Assembly: GCF_014279795.1 (NCBI RefSeq)
Contig: NZ_CP047945.1
Span: forward strand, 454,572-518,571
Length of the DNA: 64,000 bases
Direction of reading: 5' to 3'
DNA from: Synechococcus sp. PROS-7-1
GTDB taxonomy: Bacteria > Cyanobacteriota > Cyanobacteriia > PCC-6307 > Cyanobiaceae
The position numbers and the translations under genes were made by a program. Positions 48,895 through 59,310 of the stretch are shown here, in pieces. The notes beneath the pieces were generated by a model. It did not search any database. It saw only the letters and a program-made list of their open reading frames with translations, and was not told the origin of the DNA. The first letter of the stretch is position 1, and every line of letters starts with the position of its first letter.

Positions 48895-49296
48895 TCAATA
48901 GACGTAGCAGAGCACTTCACCGCCGACGCCCTGCTTGCGGGCGTCGCGATCGCTCATCACACCCTTGGAGGTGGAGATGATGGCCACCCCCAGTCCACCG
49001 AGGACTTTGGGCAGTCCGCGGGTGTTCTTGTAGATGCGCAAACCGGGCTTGCTCACCCGTTGCATGGAGCGGATCGTGGGCAGTCGATGCTTGCCGCTGT
49101 ACTTCAGTTCCAGCACCAGATTGGCGTGGACGCCTTCGCCTTCTTCGCTGATCTCAGCGATGAAACCCTCCTGCTGCAGCACCTTGGCGATGCTGCGGGA
49201 CATTCGGGATGCGGGGACTTTGGTGTTCTGGTGACGTTTCTCACTCGCATTACGAATGCGGGTGAGCATGTCGGAAATAGGGTCGTGGTTGGCCAT
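48895..49296 (-). CDS. rpsH: 30S ribosomal protein S8 (uS8)
   Basis: 133 residues from ATG 49296 ([17 protein letters not shown]). An in-frame 25-codon extension upstream overlaps rplE and is not part of S8. The C-terminal signature [13 protein letters not shown] is intact. S8 commonly represses the spc operon by binding its mRNA. Confidence 0.97.
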   Translation of the reverse strand: MANHDPISDMLTRIRNASEKRHQNTKVPASRMSRSIAKVLQQEGFIAEISEEGEGVHANLVLELKYSGKHRLPTIRSMQRVSKPGLRIYKNTRGLPKVLGGLGVAIISTSKGVMSDRDARKQGVGGEVLCYVY

Positions 49297-49315
49297 GGTG
49301 GTTTCCGAGGAGGGC

Positions 49316-49855
49316 TCAGTTGCTGCGGAATGGCATTCCCATCTCGCGGAGGAGGGCCCGGCCCTCTTCATCCGTGCGGGCAGTGGTCACGATGGTGATG
49401 TCCATGCCCCTGATGGCATCGATTTTGTCGAAGGAGATTTCAGGGAAGATGATTTGCTCTCTCACCCCCAGGGTGTAATTGCCCCGACCGTCGAAGCTCT
49501 TGGGGCTGACGCCTCTGAAGTCGCGGATTCGGGGGAGCGCCAGGTTGATGAGTCGCTCAAGGAACGCATACATGCGCTCGCCACGAAGGGTGACGGCACA
49601 ACCGATTGGCATGCCCTGGCGGATTTTGAAACCGGCGATGGCTTTCTTGGCGCGGGTCACCATCACTTTTTGGCCGGTGATTTGAGCCAGCTCGTTCACG
49701 GAGGCCTCAAGGGACTTCGCGTTCTGGGCGGCTTCGCCAAGTCCTCGGTTGACGGTGACTTTCACCACCTTGGGGACTTCGTGGATGTTGGAGAGACTCA
49801 GGTCTTTCAGCAGTTTGGGCTGAATGGTCTCCCGATAGCGCTGTTTCAGTGACAT
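49316..49855 (-). CDS. rplE: 50S ribosomal protein L5 (uL5)
   Basis: 179 residues. The features are [53 protein letters not shown] and the [13 protein letters not shown] end. It contacts 5S rRNA and P-site tRNA. No rpsN follows, as usual for cyanobacteria. Confidence 0.97.
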   Translation of the reverse strand: MSLKQRYRETIQPKLLKDLSLSNIHEVPKVVKVTVNRGLGEAAQNAKSLEASVNELAQITGQKVMVTRAKKAIAGFKIRQGMPIGCAVTLRGERMYAFLERLINLALPRIRDFRGVSPKSFDGRGNYTLGVREQIIFPEISFDKIDAIRGMDITIVTTARTDEEGRALLREMGMPFRSN

Positions 49856-49904
49856 GGCTGGGGGATGGGACTTCTGGGCTTGGTCAGAAGGAGGGTCGGG
49901 GTGA

Positions 49905-50261
49905 TCAGTCGATCACCTCGCCTGTTTTCTTGAGGCGGCGCTTCTTGCTGCCGTCTTTCTCGGTGATCAGCTCGACTCGGCTGGCCACCTTTTTTGTGGT
50001 GGAGTAGAGCATCACGTTGGAGGCATGCAGTGATGCTTCTTCGGTGACGATCCGTCCGCTCTCACCTTCTTGGGTGGGCTTCACGTGGCGCGTGCGCATG
50101 TTCACGCCTTCCACGATCACGCGGTTTTCATTGGGCAAGGTGCGCAGAACTTCTCCGGTCTTGCCCTTGTCCTTGCCGGCAATGACCTGAACGGTGTCGC
50201 CTTTGCGCAGACGCATCTTGATGCGCTGGGTCGGTGCTGATTGGGATGTTGCAGCGGCCAT
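49905..50261 (-). CDS. rplX: 50S ribosomal protein L24 (uL24)
   Basis: 118 residues with a short Ala/Ser/Thr N-terminal extension before the KOW motif ([19 protein letters not shown]). The end is [12 protein letters not shown]. An inner Met (residue 16) could also serve as start. It lies two bases after rplN. Confidence 0.96.
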   Translation of the reverse strand: MAAATSQSAPTQRIKMRLRKGDTVQVIAGKDKGKTGEVLRTLPNENRVIVEGVNMRTRHVKPTQEGESGRIVTEEASLHASNVMLYSTTKKVASRVELITEKDGSKKRRLKKTGEVID

Positions 50262-50263
50262 GA

Positions 50264-50629
50264 TCAGATCACCTCCGGAGCGAGGGACACGATTTTGGTG
50301 AAGTTGCGCTCGCGCAGCTCACGGGCAACGGGACCGAAGACGCGGGTGCCCTTGGGGTTCTTGTCGTCGTTGATGATCACGGCGGCGTTGTCGTCGAACC
50401 GGATCGAATTTCCGGTGTCACGACGCAGGGTCGCCTTGGTGCGAACCACCACAGCTTTGACTACATCGGACTTTTTCACGCCCATGTTGGGCATGGCGTC
50501 TTTGACGGCGGCGACGATCACATCACCCACGTGGGCGTAGCGGCGGTTGGTGCCCAGCACACGGATGCACTGGATGCGCTTGGCGCCGCTGTTATCGGCG
50601 ACGGTGAGGAACGATTCCTGTTGGATCAT
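50264..50629 (-). CDS. rplN: 50S ribosomal protein L14 (uL14)
   Basis: 121 residues. The features are [31 protein letters not shown] and [18 protein letters not shown], ending [10 protein letters not shown]. It overlaps the rpsQ stop by four bases. Confidence 0.97.
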   Translation of the reverse strand: MIQQESFLTVADNSGAKRIQCIRVLGTNRRYAHVGDVIVAAVKDAMPNMGVKKSDVVKAVVVRTKATLRRDTGNSIRFDDNAAVIINDDKNPKGTRVFGPVARELRERNFTKIVSLAPEVI

Positions 50630-50892
50630 TTTTGACCCTCCTCAGCCTTGGGGCTGTGGCTAAGCACCTCGGCGACGGCCCAGCGCTTGTGGCGGCTGAG
50701 CGGGCGAGTTTCGGTGATGCGAACCCTGTCTCCGACGCGAACACTGTTGTCCTCGTCATGAGCTTTGTAGCGGGTGGTGCGGCTCACCGTCTTTTGATAG
50801 ATGGGATGTGGGAAGCGGTTTTCCACCGCCACCACCACCGTTTTGTCCATCTTGTCGCTGACGACGGTGCCGACCCTTTCCTTGAGTGCCAT
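50626..50892 (-). CDS. rpsQ: 30S ribosomal protein S17 (uS17)
   Basis: 88 residues. The features are [25 protein letters not shown] and [15 protein letters not shown]. Its stop shares four bases with the rplN start. It follows rpmC by 17 bp. Confidence 0.96.
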   Translation of the reverse strand: MALKERVGTVVSDKMDKTVVVAVENRFPHPIYQKTVSRTTRYKAHDEDNSVRVGDRVRITETRPLSRHKRWAVAEVLSHSPKAEEGQK

Positions 50893-50909
50893 GGGAATGA
50901 AACGGGGGA

Positions 50910-51119
50910 TCAGGAGGCGGTGGAGCTTTGACGCTCCTTCTGCACCGTCAGCAGCTGAGCCAGCTTGATGCGGCTCTGCTTGAAACGGTGGGTGTTGCCC
51001 AGCTGCCGGGTGGCTTGCTGGAAGCGCAGATCGAACAGTTCACGGCGAAGACCGTTGATCTGTTCAGTGATGTCTGCGTCGGAGAGCTGACGCAGCTCGG
51101 AAGCGTTGGGACGTGCCAT
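50910..51119 (-). CDS. rpmC: 50S ribosomal protein L29 (uL29)
   Basis: 69 residues. The features are [26 protein letters not shown] split by helices, then [16 protein letters not shown]. It starts two bases after rplP. Confidence 0.95.
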   Translation of the reverse strand: MARPNASELRQLSDADITEQINGLRRELFDLRFQQATRQLGNTHRFKQSRIKLAQLLTVQKERQSSTAS

Positions 51120-51121
51120 GG

Positions 51122-51595
51122 TCAGGACTCCACGGTGGCGGCAGCAGCGGCCGGAGCGTTCGCTCCGGTGGACTGCTCCTGTTCATCGAGGCTGATGAAC
51201 TTGGTCTTCACAGGGAGCTTGTATTGCGCAAGGCGCATCGCTTCCCGTGCGATTTCAGGGGTGATTTCGTCACCACCCATTTCGAAGAGAATCCGACCGG
51301 GTTTGATCACAGCGACCCAGAATTCTGGGTTGCCCTTACCAGAACCCATGCGGGTTTCGGCAGGTCGCATGGTGACCGGTTTGTCCGGGAAAATTCGGAT
51401 CCAGATCTTGCCGCCACGCTTGACGTAGCGGGTCATGGCACGACGGCTGGCCTCGATCTGACGCGAGGTGATCCAGCCACATTCTTGTGCCTGCAGAGCG
51501 AACTGACCGAAAGCGATGGTGTTGCCACGGGTGGCGACGCCACGCATACGGCCGCGTTGCTGCTTGCGGAATTTGACGCGTTTTGGACTCAGCAT
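51122..51595 (-). CDS. rplP: 50S ribosomal protein L16 (uL16)
   Basis: 157 residues. The features are [40 protein letters not shown] and [13 protein letters not shown], then an Ala-rich tail. It sits near the A site between rpsC and rpmC. Confidence 0.97.
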   Translation of the reverse strand: MLSPKRVKFRKQQRGRMRGVATRGNTIAFGQFALQAQECGWITSRQIEASRRAMTRYVKRGGKIWIRIFPDKPVTMRPAETRMGSGKGNPEFWVAVIKPGRILFEMGGDEITPEIAREAMRLAQYKLPVKTKFISLDEQEQSTGANAPAAAAATVES

Positions 51596-51611
51596 GGTTC
51601 AGGCCTCCTGT

Positions 51612-52343
51612 TCACCCCTCGTTGGAGCGGTCTTCGAACTGTTGGGGCCTGCGGCCGGCCCGACGCCGCGGGGTTGCCCCCACAGGCAGTTGCTGCTGGG
51701 CTTCATCCCCCAGCACTTCGCCCTTGAACACCCAAACCTTGATGCCCAGCACGCCGTAGGTCGTGCTGGCCACCTTGGTGGCGTAGTCGATGTCAGCGCG
51801 CAGGGTGTGCAGGGGAACACGCCCTTCACGGGTCCACTCGGTCCGAGCAATCTCGGCACCGTTGAGGCGACCGGACACCTGGATCTTGAGGCCGAGAACG
51901 CCAGCCCGTTGGGCTCGCTGCACGGCCATGCGGATTGTGCGGCGGAAGGCCACCCGCTTTTCCAGTTGTTGGGCGATGTATTCGGCCAACAGGAACGCGT
52001 CGGCATCGACCCGCTCCACTTCAACCACGTTGATCCGAACCTGACGGTTTGGATCACCAACAGTTTTCTGGATACCGGAGCGAAGATCCTCAATGCCGCT
52101 GCCTTGGCGACCCACCAACACGCCGGGACGTGCGGTTTTGAGCTCCACTTCGAGCTGATCGGCCTTGCGGGCGATCAGGACATCACTGATGCCGGCGGAG
52201 CCGTACTTCTTGTGGATGAACTTGCGGATCCGATCATCCTCTTGGAGGAGGGTCGGATAACTTTTGCTGGAGGCGTACCAGCGGGACCGGTGCTCCTGGG
52301 TGATCCCCAGGCGTAAGCCGGTTGGATGGATTTTGTGTCCCAT
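51612..52343 (-). CDS. rpsC: 30S ribosomal protein S3 (uS3)
   Basis: 243 residues from ATG 52343 ([13 protein letters not shown]), the family start; a 16-codon upstream extension overlaps rplV and is rejected. The KH motif [14 protein letters not shown] and the C-terminal [13 protein letters not shown] block are present, with a Gln/Arg-rich tail. Confidence 0.97.
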   Translation of the reverse strand: MGHKIHPTGLRLGITQEHRSRWYASSKSYPTLLQEDDRIRKFIHKKYGSAGISDVLIARKADQLEVELKTARPGVLVGRQGSGIEDLRSGIQKTVGDPNRQVRINVVEVERVDADAFLLAEYIAQQLEKRVAFRRTIRMAVQRAQRAGVLGLKIQVSGRLNGAEIARTEWTREGRVPLHTLRADIDYATKVASTTYGVLGIKVWVFKGEVLGDEAQQQLPVGATPRRRAGRRPQQFEDRSNEG

Positions 52344-52362
52344 CAGTCGGTGTGCTCGGGGG

Positions 52363-52728
52363 TCAGGAGTCGGTCTGGGATGCCACAGCAATGCTGATGT
52401 GACAGGTCTGCTTTTTGATCGCGTAGGCGCGACCCTGGGCGCGGGGCCGATAGCGCTTCATGGAGGGACCCATATCGGCGCTGGCCTGGGAGATCACCAA
52501 GGTGGAAGGGTCAAGGCCGAGGTTGTGCTCGGCGTTGGCCACTGCGGAACGCAGCACCTTGGTGATCGGGCCGGTGGAGCGATAGGGCATGAACTCGAGC
52601 ATGATCAGCGCATCGCGATAGGTGCGTCCGCGGATCTGATCGAGCACCCGCCGCACCTTGGACACGGAGCCGCGGATGAAGCGGCCGTGGGCCTGGGCGG
52701 TGGTTGCCGTTGGGGATGACGTTGTCAT
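52363..52728 (-). CDS. rplV: 50S ribosomal protein L22 (uL22)
   Basis: 121 residues. The features are [39 protein letters not shown] and the ending of the tunnel-lining hairpin. It lies between rpsS and rpsC. Confidence 0.96.
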   Translation of the reverse strand: MTTSSPTATTAQAHGRFIRGSVSKVRRVLDQIRGRTYRDALIMLEFMPYRSTGPITKVLRSAVANAEHNLGLDPSTLVISQASADMGPSMKRYRPRAQGRAYAIKKQTCHISIAVASQTDS

Positions 52729-52732
52729 GGAC

Positions 52733-53008
52733 TCAGCGGCCTCCTTTCTTGTCTTTGATGTGGCCCTTGAAGGTGCGGGTCGGAGCGAATTCGCCCAGCT
52801 TGTGACCGACCATCTGCTCGGTCACGAAGACCGGCACGTGGGTTTTGCCGTTGTGAACGGCAATGGTGTGGCCGATCATCATCGGCAGAATCGTGGAGGC
52901 CCTGGACCACGTTTTGATCACCGACTTGTCGTCGGCGGCATTTTGCTTTTCAACCTTGCGAAGAAGGCTGTCAGCGATGAAAGGGCCTTTTTTAAGTGAA
53001 CGTCCCAT
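52733..53008 (-). CDS. rpsS: 30S ribosomal protein S19 (uS19)
   Basis: 91 residues. The features are [37 protein letters not shown] and [15 protein letters not shown]. It binds the 16S 3' domain with S13. Confidence 0.97.
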   Translation of the reverse strand: MGRSLKKGPFIADSLLRKVEKQNAADDKSVIKTWSRASTILPMMIGHTIAVHNGKTHVPVFVTEQMVGHKLGEFAPTRTFKGHIKDKKGGR

Positions 53009-53043
53009 GGCGGATTAAGCGAACAGCAAAACAGTGATGAACA

Positions 53044-53907
53044 TCAGGAGTCGCGTCCGCCACGGCTCCGCTTGGACGTCTTGCGACGCTTCCGGAGGAC
53101 GAACTTGTTACTCGGCTTGTTGCGCTTGCGGGTCTTCAGACCCAGGGCAGGTTTGCCCCAGGGCGTGACAGGACCAGAGCGGCCGATGGGTGCCCGACCC
53201 TCACCACCACCATGGGGGTGGTCGCAAGGGTTCATCACACTGCCTCGCACCTGGGGACGACGTCCCAGCCAGCGGCGACGACCGGCCTTGCCAAGGCTGG
53301 TGTTGCGAATTTCGGAGTTACCGACTTCGCCCAGCGTGGCGTAGCACTCACGCCGGACCAGGCGTACCTCAGTGGAGGGCAGCTTGAGGGCGACATAGTC
53401 GCCTTCCTTGGCCATCACCTGGGCACTGGCACCGGCCGTGCGCACCATTTGGCCTCCGCGTCCGGCATACAGCTCGACGCAATGCACGCTCGAACCGAGC
53501 GGCACGGAGGAGAGCGGCATGGCATTGCCGTCCTCGATCGGGGCATCAGGCCCTGAAATCACGGTTTGTCCGACCGTGACACCAGCAGGGGCAAGGATGT
53601 AACGCTTCTCGCCATCGGTGTAGAAGAGCAGCGCCAGCCGCGCATTGCGGTGTGGGTCGTAATGGATGGCCGCCACCTTGGCGGGCACACCGTGCTTGTT
53701 GCGTCGGAAATCAACGACGCGGTACTGCCGCTTGTGGCCACCGCCGCGATGGCGGCAGGTGATCACGCCGCGGTTGTTGCGTCCCTTGCGGCGGTGCTTG
53801 GACACCACAAGTGAGCGTTCCGGCTTGCGGCCGGTGACTTCACTGAAGTCGGTGACCACCCGGGTGCGGGTTCCGGGGGTGTAGGGGCGGAAAGTGCGAA
53901 TTGCCAT
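53044..53907 (-). CDS. rplB: 50S ribosomal protein L2 (uL2)
   Basis: 287 residues, full length. The features are [17 protein letters not shown], the peptidyl-transferase-region [15 protein letters not shown] and the C-terminal [14 protein letters not shown]. It precedes rpsS by 35 bp. Confidence 0.98.
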   Translation of the reverse strand: MAIRTFRPYTPGTRTRVVTDFSEVTGRKPERSLVVSKHRRKGRNNRGVITCRHRGGGHKRQYRVVDFRRNKHGVPAKVAAIHYDPHRNARLALLFYTDGEKRYILAPAGVTVGQTVISGPDAPIEDGNAMPLSSVPLGSSVHCVELYAGRGGQMVRTAGASAQVMAKEGDYVALKLPSTEVRLVRRECYATLGEVGNSEIRNTSLGKAGRRRWLGRRPQVRGSVMNPCDHPHGGGEGRAPIGRSGPVTPWGKPALGLKTRKRNKPSNKFVLRKRRKTSKRSRGGRDS

Positions 53908-53922
53908 GACGTTTCAGACCCC

Positions 53923-54225
53923 TCAGGACTCAGGGAAGAGTTGGATGGAGTTGCCTTCGGCGAGGCGCACCACGGCCTTTTTCACCTGCGCACGCTTGCC
54001 GGCGAAACGGCCGACCCGACGGCTGCGGCGAGGAGGGTTCATGGTGCTGATGCCGGTGACCTTGACATCGAAGAGTTGTTCAACAGCAGCTTTGATGTCT
54101 GGCTTGGCAGCTCGGTGATCCACCTCAAAGGTGTACTGGTTGAGTTCCAGCGCACGGGTGGCTTTTTCTGTGATCAGCGGCCGGCGGATCACATCCGCCA
54201 GGCGTCCGGTGAAGCGCTCAGTCAT
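53923..54225 (-). CDS. rplW: 50S ribosomal protein L23 (uL23)
   Basis: 100 residues from ATG 54225 ([16 protein letters not shown]); an upstream extension inside rplD is rejected. It has [12 protein letters not shown] and [11 protein letters not shown]. It lies at the tunnel exit and overlaps rplD by eight bases. Confidence 0.96.
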   Translation of the reverse strand: MTERFTGRLADVIRRPLITEKATRALELNQYTFEVDHRAAKPDIKAAVEQLFDVKVTGISTMNPPRRSRRVGRFAGKRAQVKKAVVRLAEGNSIQLFPES

Positions 54226-54853
54226 CGCCGTAAACCTCCTGGATGGTTGCGAGAGCCTCTTCTCCCAGCACCAGCGCGTTGGCATGGAGCAGGTCGAAGA
54301 CGTTGAGTTGGTTGGCTGCAATCAGCTTCACCTTCTCGAGGTTGCGGACGGAACGACGCAGCACGTCCGAGGGTTCCCCCACCACGATCAGAACTTTGGA
54401 CCCGGCTTCGATGCCCAGGCGTCCGAGGGCATCGGTGATTTCCCGAGTCTTCGGAGCTTCCAGGGATGCTCCGAAATCCTTGACCACCGTGACGTCGTCG
54501 ATGCGAGCCATCAGCGCGGTGCGCAGGGCCAAGCGACGCTCCTTTCGGTTCATCGCAAGGTTGTAGGTGCGGGGCTTCGGTCCAAACACGATGCCGCCAC
54601 CGGGACGGAGAGGCGTACGGATCGAACCCTGACGAGCCCGGCCAGTGCCTTTCTGCTTGTAAGGCTTGCGACCGCCACCGCGAACTTCGGCCCGGGTCAG
54701 GGTGCTTGCAGTGCCCTGACGGCTGTGGGCCTGCTGACGCAGAACCGCACGGTGCATCAGATCGAGGGCTGTGGTCTCTTTGGCGACCTTCAGGTCCAGG
54801 GAGGCCTTGCCGGTTTCCTTGCCCTGCCAGTCGCGGACTACACAGTTAGCCAT
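54218..54853 (-). CDS. rplD: 50S ribosomal protein L4 (uL4)
   Basis: 211 residues from the second ATG (54853, [11 protein letters not shown]). The features are [19 protein letters not shown] and [16 protein letters not shown]. In proteobacteria L4 represses the S10 operon by binding its leader; whether that applies here is unknown. It shares one base with the rplC stop. Confidence 0.97.
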   Translation of the reverse strand: MANCVVRDWQGKETGKASLDLKVAKETTALDLMHRAVLRQQAHSRQGTASTLTRAEVRGGGRKPYKQKGTGRARQGSIRTPLRPGGGIVFGPKPRTYNLAMNRKERRLALRTALMARIDDVTVVKDFGASLEAPKTREITDALGRLGIEAGSKVLIVVGEPSDVLRRSVRNLEKVKLIAANQLNVFDLLHANALVLGEEALATIQEVYGDD

Positions 54854-55509
54854 CACTTACCTCCTTTGGCGGGCTTGGCACCCACGCGATTGGCGGGGCG
54901 GATGTTGAGCAGCGCTCCGGGCTTGCCTGGAACGGAGCCCTTCACTACCAACAGATTGCGATCACTGTCCACTCGGAGGATGGTGAGCCCCCGTGTGGTG
55001 ATCTTCTTGCCGCCATAACGGCCAGCCATGCGCTTGCCGGGATAGATGCGACCCGGCGTTGTACCAGCGCCGGTGGAGCCTGGTTCCCGATGATTTTTGG
55101 AACCGTGCGTCATCGGACCGCGACTGAAGCCATGACGCTTCTGGTAACCGGCAAAGCCGCGTCCCATCGTGTCGCCGCTGACGTCAACCTTTTGGCCGGC
55201 TTCGAAGTCACCCACGGTGACTGCACCGCCGAGTTCCAGACCGTTGACATCGTCAACGCGGTATTCACTGAGGTGACGGAGCACACCCTCGCCGGATTTG
55301 GCGAGGTGCCCTTTGGCTGGTTTGTTGACCAGCTTTTCGCGGGTGTCCCCGAAGCCGATCTGGACGGCGATGTAGCCGTCCGTTTCTGTTGTTTTGAGTT
55401 GGGTGATCCGGCAAGGACCCGCCTCGATCAGAGTGACCGGGACGGCTTTGCCTTGCTCGTCGAAGAGCTGGGACATACCCAGCTTCTTCCCAAGGATGCC
55501 GATGGACAT
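54853..55509 (-). CDS. rplC: 50S ribosomal protein L3 (uL3)
   Basis: 218 residues from ATG 55509 ([18 protein letters not shown]), the family start; an 84-codon upstream extension lies in the leader and has no L3 similarity. The [24 protein letters not shown] region and the [10 protein letters not shown] block are intact. It is the first gene of the superoperon that runs to rpmE. Confidence 0.97.
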   Translation of the reverse strand: MSIGILGKKLGMSQLFDEQGKAVPVTLIEAGPCRITQLKTTETDGYIAVQIGFGDTREKLVNKPAKGHLAKSGEGVLRHLSEYRVDDVNGLELGGAVTVGDFEAGQKVDVSGDTMGRGFAGYQKRHGFSRGPMTHGSKNHREPGSTGAGTTPGRIYPGKRMAGRYGGKKITTRGLTILRVDSDRNLLVVKGSVPGKPGALLNIRPANRVGAKPAKGGK

Positions 55510-55905
55510 GGGAGGTAGTGACGCCAGCGTGGACAACCCCGCTCGTGCATCCGAAGGCGCAGGAACGGTGGCCAAGTGGGGGCTGATCGAAGTAACGCAG
55601 TCGTGGCCGAAGCGACAGGCACCATGAGCGCCGGAACGATTCGGAATGGAGCTAGCGAGCGAATCAGCTGGCTGGGACTTGCCCGATCGGATGGATCGGT
55701 AGTTTCCCGGCAGCAGAACAATCGGAATCGTCTTGCTGCTCTGGCCTGGGACCCGGCGCACTCGCCGGATCTGCTCTTGGAACTGGAGGCCCGGCTAGCG
55801 GACGGGCACAGATCTTCAGAGCAAACAAAAACACTACACCAGCGAGTGCCTGCTTCCGTTCATCTCTGATTAGCTGCCAGACTCCCTCTCATCTGAGATG
55901 GACTC
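55510..55905. other. divergent intergenic region of the ribosomal superoperon and ndhN
   Basis: 396 bp with no convincing gene. It should hold the promoter and leader of rplC on the minus strand and the promoter of ndhN on the plus strand. Two short inverted repeats are visible: CCGGCG/CGCCGG at 55753-55768 and CCGATC/GATCGG at 55683-55699. No clear -10/-35 boxes can be assigned. Confidence 0.5.
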
Positions 55906-56367
55906 ATGCCGCTGCTGCTTTCAGGTCGGGGTTTCCGCCGTGAGCTGGAGTCCGTGGGATGTATGGCTGTTCATGCCCCTCTCGAAGGAGGCGCTGAGAC
56001 GCGTCTGCTCCGACGCCTGCGCGCGGCTGGCTATCGCACCCACTTGAGCTCCGCTCGCGGGCTTGGCGATCCCGAGGTGTTCCTGCTTCAGAAACACGGG
56101 GTGCGCCCGCCCCATCTGGGTCACCAGAGCGTCGGACGCGGTGCCGCCGTTGGAGAGGTTCAGGAAGTGATGCCTCAGCTCGGGGAAGCTCTTCTTGGCG
56201 ATAAGCCTGTCGTGCTCTGGTTGCTGGAAGGCCAGGTTCTATCCCGCTCCGAACTTCTCACGCTCTGCGATCTCAGCCGACGAGAGCCCCGTCTCAAGAT
56301 TGTTGTGGAAATGGGGGGAGCCAGGAGTTTGCGCTGGCAGCCGATGACCCAGCTGCTCGGGGCCTGA
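55906..56367 (+). CDS. ndhN: NDH-1 subunit N
   Basis: 153 residues of the cyanobacterial and plastid NdhN family, part of the oxygenic-photosynthesis-specific module of NDH-1 (cyclic electron flow and respiration on thylakoids). It begins [16 protein letters not shown] and has [18 protein letters not shown], then the [14 protein letters not shown] end. The gene overlaps the likely ldpA start. Confidence 0.93.
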   Translation: MPLLLSGRGFRRELESVGCMAVHAPLEGGAETRLLRRLRAAGYRTHLSSARGLGDPEVFLLQKHGVRPPHLGHQSVGRGAAVGEVQEVMPQLGEALLGDKPVVLWLLEGQVLSRSELLTLCDLSRREPRLKIVVEMGGARSLRWQPMTQLLGA

Positions 56368-57407
56368 TCGTTTCTCTGCCACGGGATGCCGGTCTCACCG
56401 GCGATGAAGCGCTGCGTCAGGGGTGCTGGGTCAAGTTGATCTGTGGTGCCAGCAATCAGGATCTGGCCTCAATCAGCGACCTGTGTGCTGTGTATGCGGC
56501 TGCGGGTGTGCATTGCGTGGATGTCGCGGCCGATGCGGCGGTGGTGCATGCGGCTCGCCTCGGACTGAACTGCGCCCGAGAGCGCACTGGATCCTCTCCC
56601 TGGTTGATGGTCAGCGTCAGCGACGGATCCGATGTTCATTTTCGCAAGGCTGTCTTTGACCCAGCGTTGTGCCCCCCCGACTGCCCGAGGCCTTGTGAAC
56701 GGGTCTGCCCCGCTGACGCCATCACTGCGGATAGAGGCGTTGAGGCCAGCGTTTGTTATGGATGTGGGCGCTGTCTTCCTGCCTGTCCCCAGCAGCTCAT
56801 CCACGCTGAGGAGCACCAGGTCGGACTCGAGGGTTTGAGTCAATTGCTTCAGGAGCTGCAGCCGGATGCTCTGGAAATTCACACGGCACCGGAGCGAAGC
56901 GTTGCTTTCGAACGCACGCTGCTTGCGGTGGCAGCATCCCGTGTCCCCCTGCGTCGCTTGGCTGTCAGCTGTGGGCTGGAGGGCCATGGCGTCACTCCAG
57001 CAGCTCTGGCGAGGGAGCTCTGGCATCGTCATGGCGCTCTGCGTCGACAGGGCATGCGACCCCTCTGGCAATTGGATGGCCGGCCGATGAGCGGGGATGT
57101 GGGGGCTGGGACGGCCCGTGCCGCCCTGCGGCTCTGGCAGCAGCTGCGCACGATCGCTCCTCCAGGACCATTGCAGCTGGCCGGAGGCACCAACGATGTG
57201 ACGATCAGCCTTCTGCAAACGCTGGATCCATCGGTCCAGGTACGACCCTCAGGCGTGGCGTTTGGCGGGATGGCTCGGGCGCTCCTCCAGCCCCTGCTTG
57301 TACAGGCGGAGTCTCGTCAGACCTCACTGCGGGACTGGCCAACGGGTTGGGAGAAAGCCGTGACGCTGGCCCGTTCTCTCGTTGCACCCTGGTTGCAGAG
57401 GGTCTGA
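56364..57407 (+). CDS. ldpA: LdpA, light-dependent period (Fe-S) protein
   Basis: A redox-sensing protein that ties the circadian clock to cell redox state in Synechococcus elongatus. It carries two ferredoxin-like 4Fe-4S motifs. Numbered from the TTG at 56436 they are C79-x3-C83-x3-C87-x3-C91 and C107-x2-C110-x2-C113-x3-C117 (add 24 for the CTG start). The conserved N-terminus [13 protein letters not shown] extends upstream of that TTG. The frame has no other ATG/GTG/TTG, so I place the start at CTG 56364, which shares CTGA with the ndhN stop. It is probably cotranscribed with ndhN. Confidence 0.88.
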   Translation: MIVSLPRDAGLTGDEALRQGCWVKLICGASNQDLASISDLCAVYAAAGVHCVDVAADAAVVHAARLGLNCARERTGSSPWLMVSVSDGSDVHFRKAVFDPALCPPDCPRPCERVCPADAITADRGVEASVCYGCGRCLPACPQQLIHAEEHQVGLEGLSQLLQELQPDALEIHTAPERSVAFERTLLAVAASRVPLRRLAVSCGLEGHGVTPAALARELWHRHGALRRQGMRPLWQLDGRPMSGDVGAGTARAALRLWQQLRTIAPPGPLQLAGGTNDVTISLLQTLDPSVQVRPSGVAFGGMARALLQPLLVQAESRQTSLRDWPTGWEKAVTLARSLVAPWLQRV

Positions 57408-57479
57408 GCCGGCCTCACTGCATGGCATCTCCCTGCTAGAAGGCGATCGGGACCTGACGGTTGGCGGGTTGATACGGAC

Positions 57480-59117
57480 ATGAGCACCGAGCGCATCACC
57501 GATGACCTTCAGCGACTTTTGTCGCTTTTGCCCGCATCGGTGCGTCAGGTCCTGGAACAGGACGATCACCACGATCAGTTGCTCGAGGTGGTGCTGGATC
57601 TCGGAAGGCTTCCTGAAGCCCGTTATCCAGGCCGCTCCCTGGCCTTGGGGGAACGCAGCCTCGAGCGCAAGGACCTGGAAGAGATGGTGGACCGCCTTGG
57701 CCAATTCGGTGCGGACAATCGGGCTGGCATCGAACGCACGCTTCACCGCATCAGCGCCATTCGCAATCGACGGGGTGATGTGGTGGGGCTCACCTGCAGG
57801 GTGGGGCGTGCCGTTTTTGGCACGGTCGCGATGGTGAGGGATTTGCTGGACAGTGAGCAATCTCTGCTGCTGATGGGGCGGCCTGGAGTGGGAAAAACCA
57901 CAGCGTTGCGCGAGATCGCCAGGGTGCTTGCGGATGACCTGGGGAAAAGGGTCGTGGTGATCGACACCAGCAACGAAATCGCCGGTGATGGGGACATTCC
58001 TCATCCGGCGATCGGCAGGGCGCGGCGCATGCAGGTTGCGCGCCCCGAGCTGCAGCACCAGGTGATGATCGAGGCCGTTGAGAATCACATGCCCGAGGTC
58101 ATCGTGATCGATGAAATCGGCACCGAGCTTGAGGCGCAGGCCGCGCGCACCATCGCCGAGAGGGGGGTGATGCTGGTGGCCACGGCCCACGGGAACGCAC
58201 TCACCAATCTCATCAAGAATCCAACCTTCTGTGATCTGGTGGGTGGAATCGAATCGGTCACCCTCGGGGATGAGGAGGCTCGCCGGCGTCGCAGCCAGAA
58301 GACGGTTCTGGAGCGAGCCGCTGAGCCGACGTTTCCGATCGCGATTGAGATGCACAGCCGTCATCGGTGGGCTGTGCATGACGATGTGGCCCGAACGGTT
58401 GATCTGCTCTTGAGGGGGCAGACCCCGAGGCCCCAGGAACGCGAATTGACAGAGGACGGGGGCGTGCGACTGGTGGACGCTGATGTTCAAAAGTCCCTGC
58501 GGGCTCCGCAAAAGCGACCAGCTCTTGCCATTGTTCCGATGCCGGATCCTGTTGCTGCACGGGTGCGGGATTTCCAGTCCGCAGAAGGGGAGATGGAGGC
58601 GGTTCGCGATCCGGAAACGCTTCAGATTCTCTGCTGCGGACTCAGCCGCCAACGCCTTGAAGAGGCCGTCCGATGTCATCGATGGCCCGTTCAGGCTGTG
58701 GATGATCTCTCAGCCGCTGATGTCCTTCTCAGCGTGCGTCAGGGGCTCGGCCGCCAGCCGGATCTTCGCCGTCAGGCACGGGAGGCCGGGGTGCCCATTC
58801 TGGTGATCAAGTCTGACTCCTTGCCCCAAGTGGAGCGGGCTCTCGAGCGTCTGCTCAGTCGCCGATCACGGCCTGAAACGCAATCGTTACCGCCGGTATC
58901 CGCCGCAGAACCTGGTCGGGCTGATGCGCTTGCGGCCCTCGAGGAGTGTCGGCTGGCTGTCGAGCAGGTGGTGATGCCGGAGGGGCGGCCTGTGGAGCTG
59001 TTGCCCCGCAGTGAGGTGGTGCTGCAGATGCAGGCAGATCTGGTGGCGCGCTACAGACTGCGTAGTGATGTGTACGGGCCTTCGGATCAGCGCCGGCTCA
59101 GGCTTTTTCCACCTTGA
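57480..59117 (+). CDS. Ycf45-type AAA ATPase with R3H-like tail
   Basis: 545 residues. An N-terminal helical part precedes an ATPase core with Walker A GRPGVGKT (133-140), [18 protein letters not shown], Walker B VIVIDEIG (207-214) and a TAHGN block. This resembles SpoIIIAA-like and plastid Ycf45 proteins. The C-terminal [20 protein letters not shown] aligns with the R3H nucleic-acid-binding position, but the His of the RxxxH pair is not visible. The biological role is unknown in cyanobacteria; a nucleic-acid-binding ATPase is the family inference. Confidence 0.85.
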   Translation: MSTERITDDLQRLLSLLPASVRQVLEQDDHHDQLLEVVLDLGRLPEARYPGRSLALGERSLERKDLEEMVDRLGQFGADNRAGIERTLHRISAIRNRRGDVVGLTCRVGRAVFGTVAMVRDLLDSEQSLLLMGRPGVGKTTALREIARVLADDLGKRVVVIDTSNEIAGDGDIPHPAIGRARRMQVARPELQHQVMIEAVENHMPEVIVIDEIGTELEAQAARTIAERGVMLVATAHGNALTNLIKNPTFCDLVGGIESVTLGDEEARRRRSQKTVLERAAEPTFPIAIEMHSRHRWAVHDDVARTVDLLLRGQTPRPQERELTEDGGVRLVDADVQKSLRAPQKRPALAIVPMPDPVAARVRDFQSAEGEMEAVRDPETLQILCCGLSRQRLEEAVRCHRWPVQAVDDLSAADVLLSVRQGLGRQPDLRRQAREAGVPILVIKSDSLPQVERALERLLSRRSRPETQSLPPVSAAEPGRADALAALEECRLAVEQVVMPEGRPVELLPRSEVVLQMQADLVARYRLRSDVYGPSDQRRLRLFPP

Positions 59118-59222
59118 ACAAGGCTCTTCTGAGACAGACGGATTGACGAAGGTCACTCCGCTGTGGGTAACTATCTGAACGCCAGTGCTTGATCTCCGCA
59201 GGAGATCATGACCTGGAGTCAA

Positions 59223-59294
59223 TGGGCCGTCGCCAAGTGGTAAGGCAGCGGGTTTTGGTCCCGCCATTCCTAGGTTCGAATCCTAGCGGCCCAG
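59223..59294 (+). tRNA. tRNA-Gln (TTG)
   Basis: A 72-nt cloverleaf: acceptor TGGGCCG/CGGCCCA, anticodon loop TTTTGGT giving TTG, T-loop GGTTCGAATCC, discriminator G. Six T follow the 3' end, a likely termination signal. Confidence 0.95.
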
Positions 59295-59310
59295 TTTTTT
59301 CAGGATTCCA

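Noticed and set aside
55576-55869. 97-residue plus-strand frame in the divergent region upstream of ndhN
   Set aside because: It covers the expected rplC promoter and leader and shows no recognisable domain.
57324-58679. 451-residue minus-strand frame over the Ycf45-type gene
   Set aside because: Antisense to a gene with intact Walker A and B motifs; no domain was seen.
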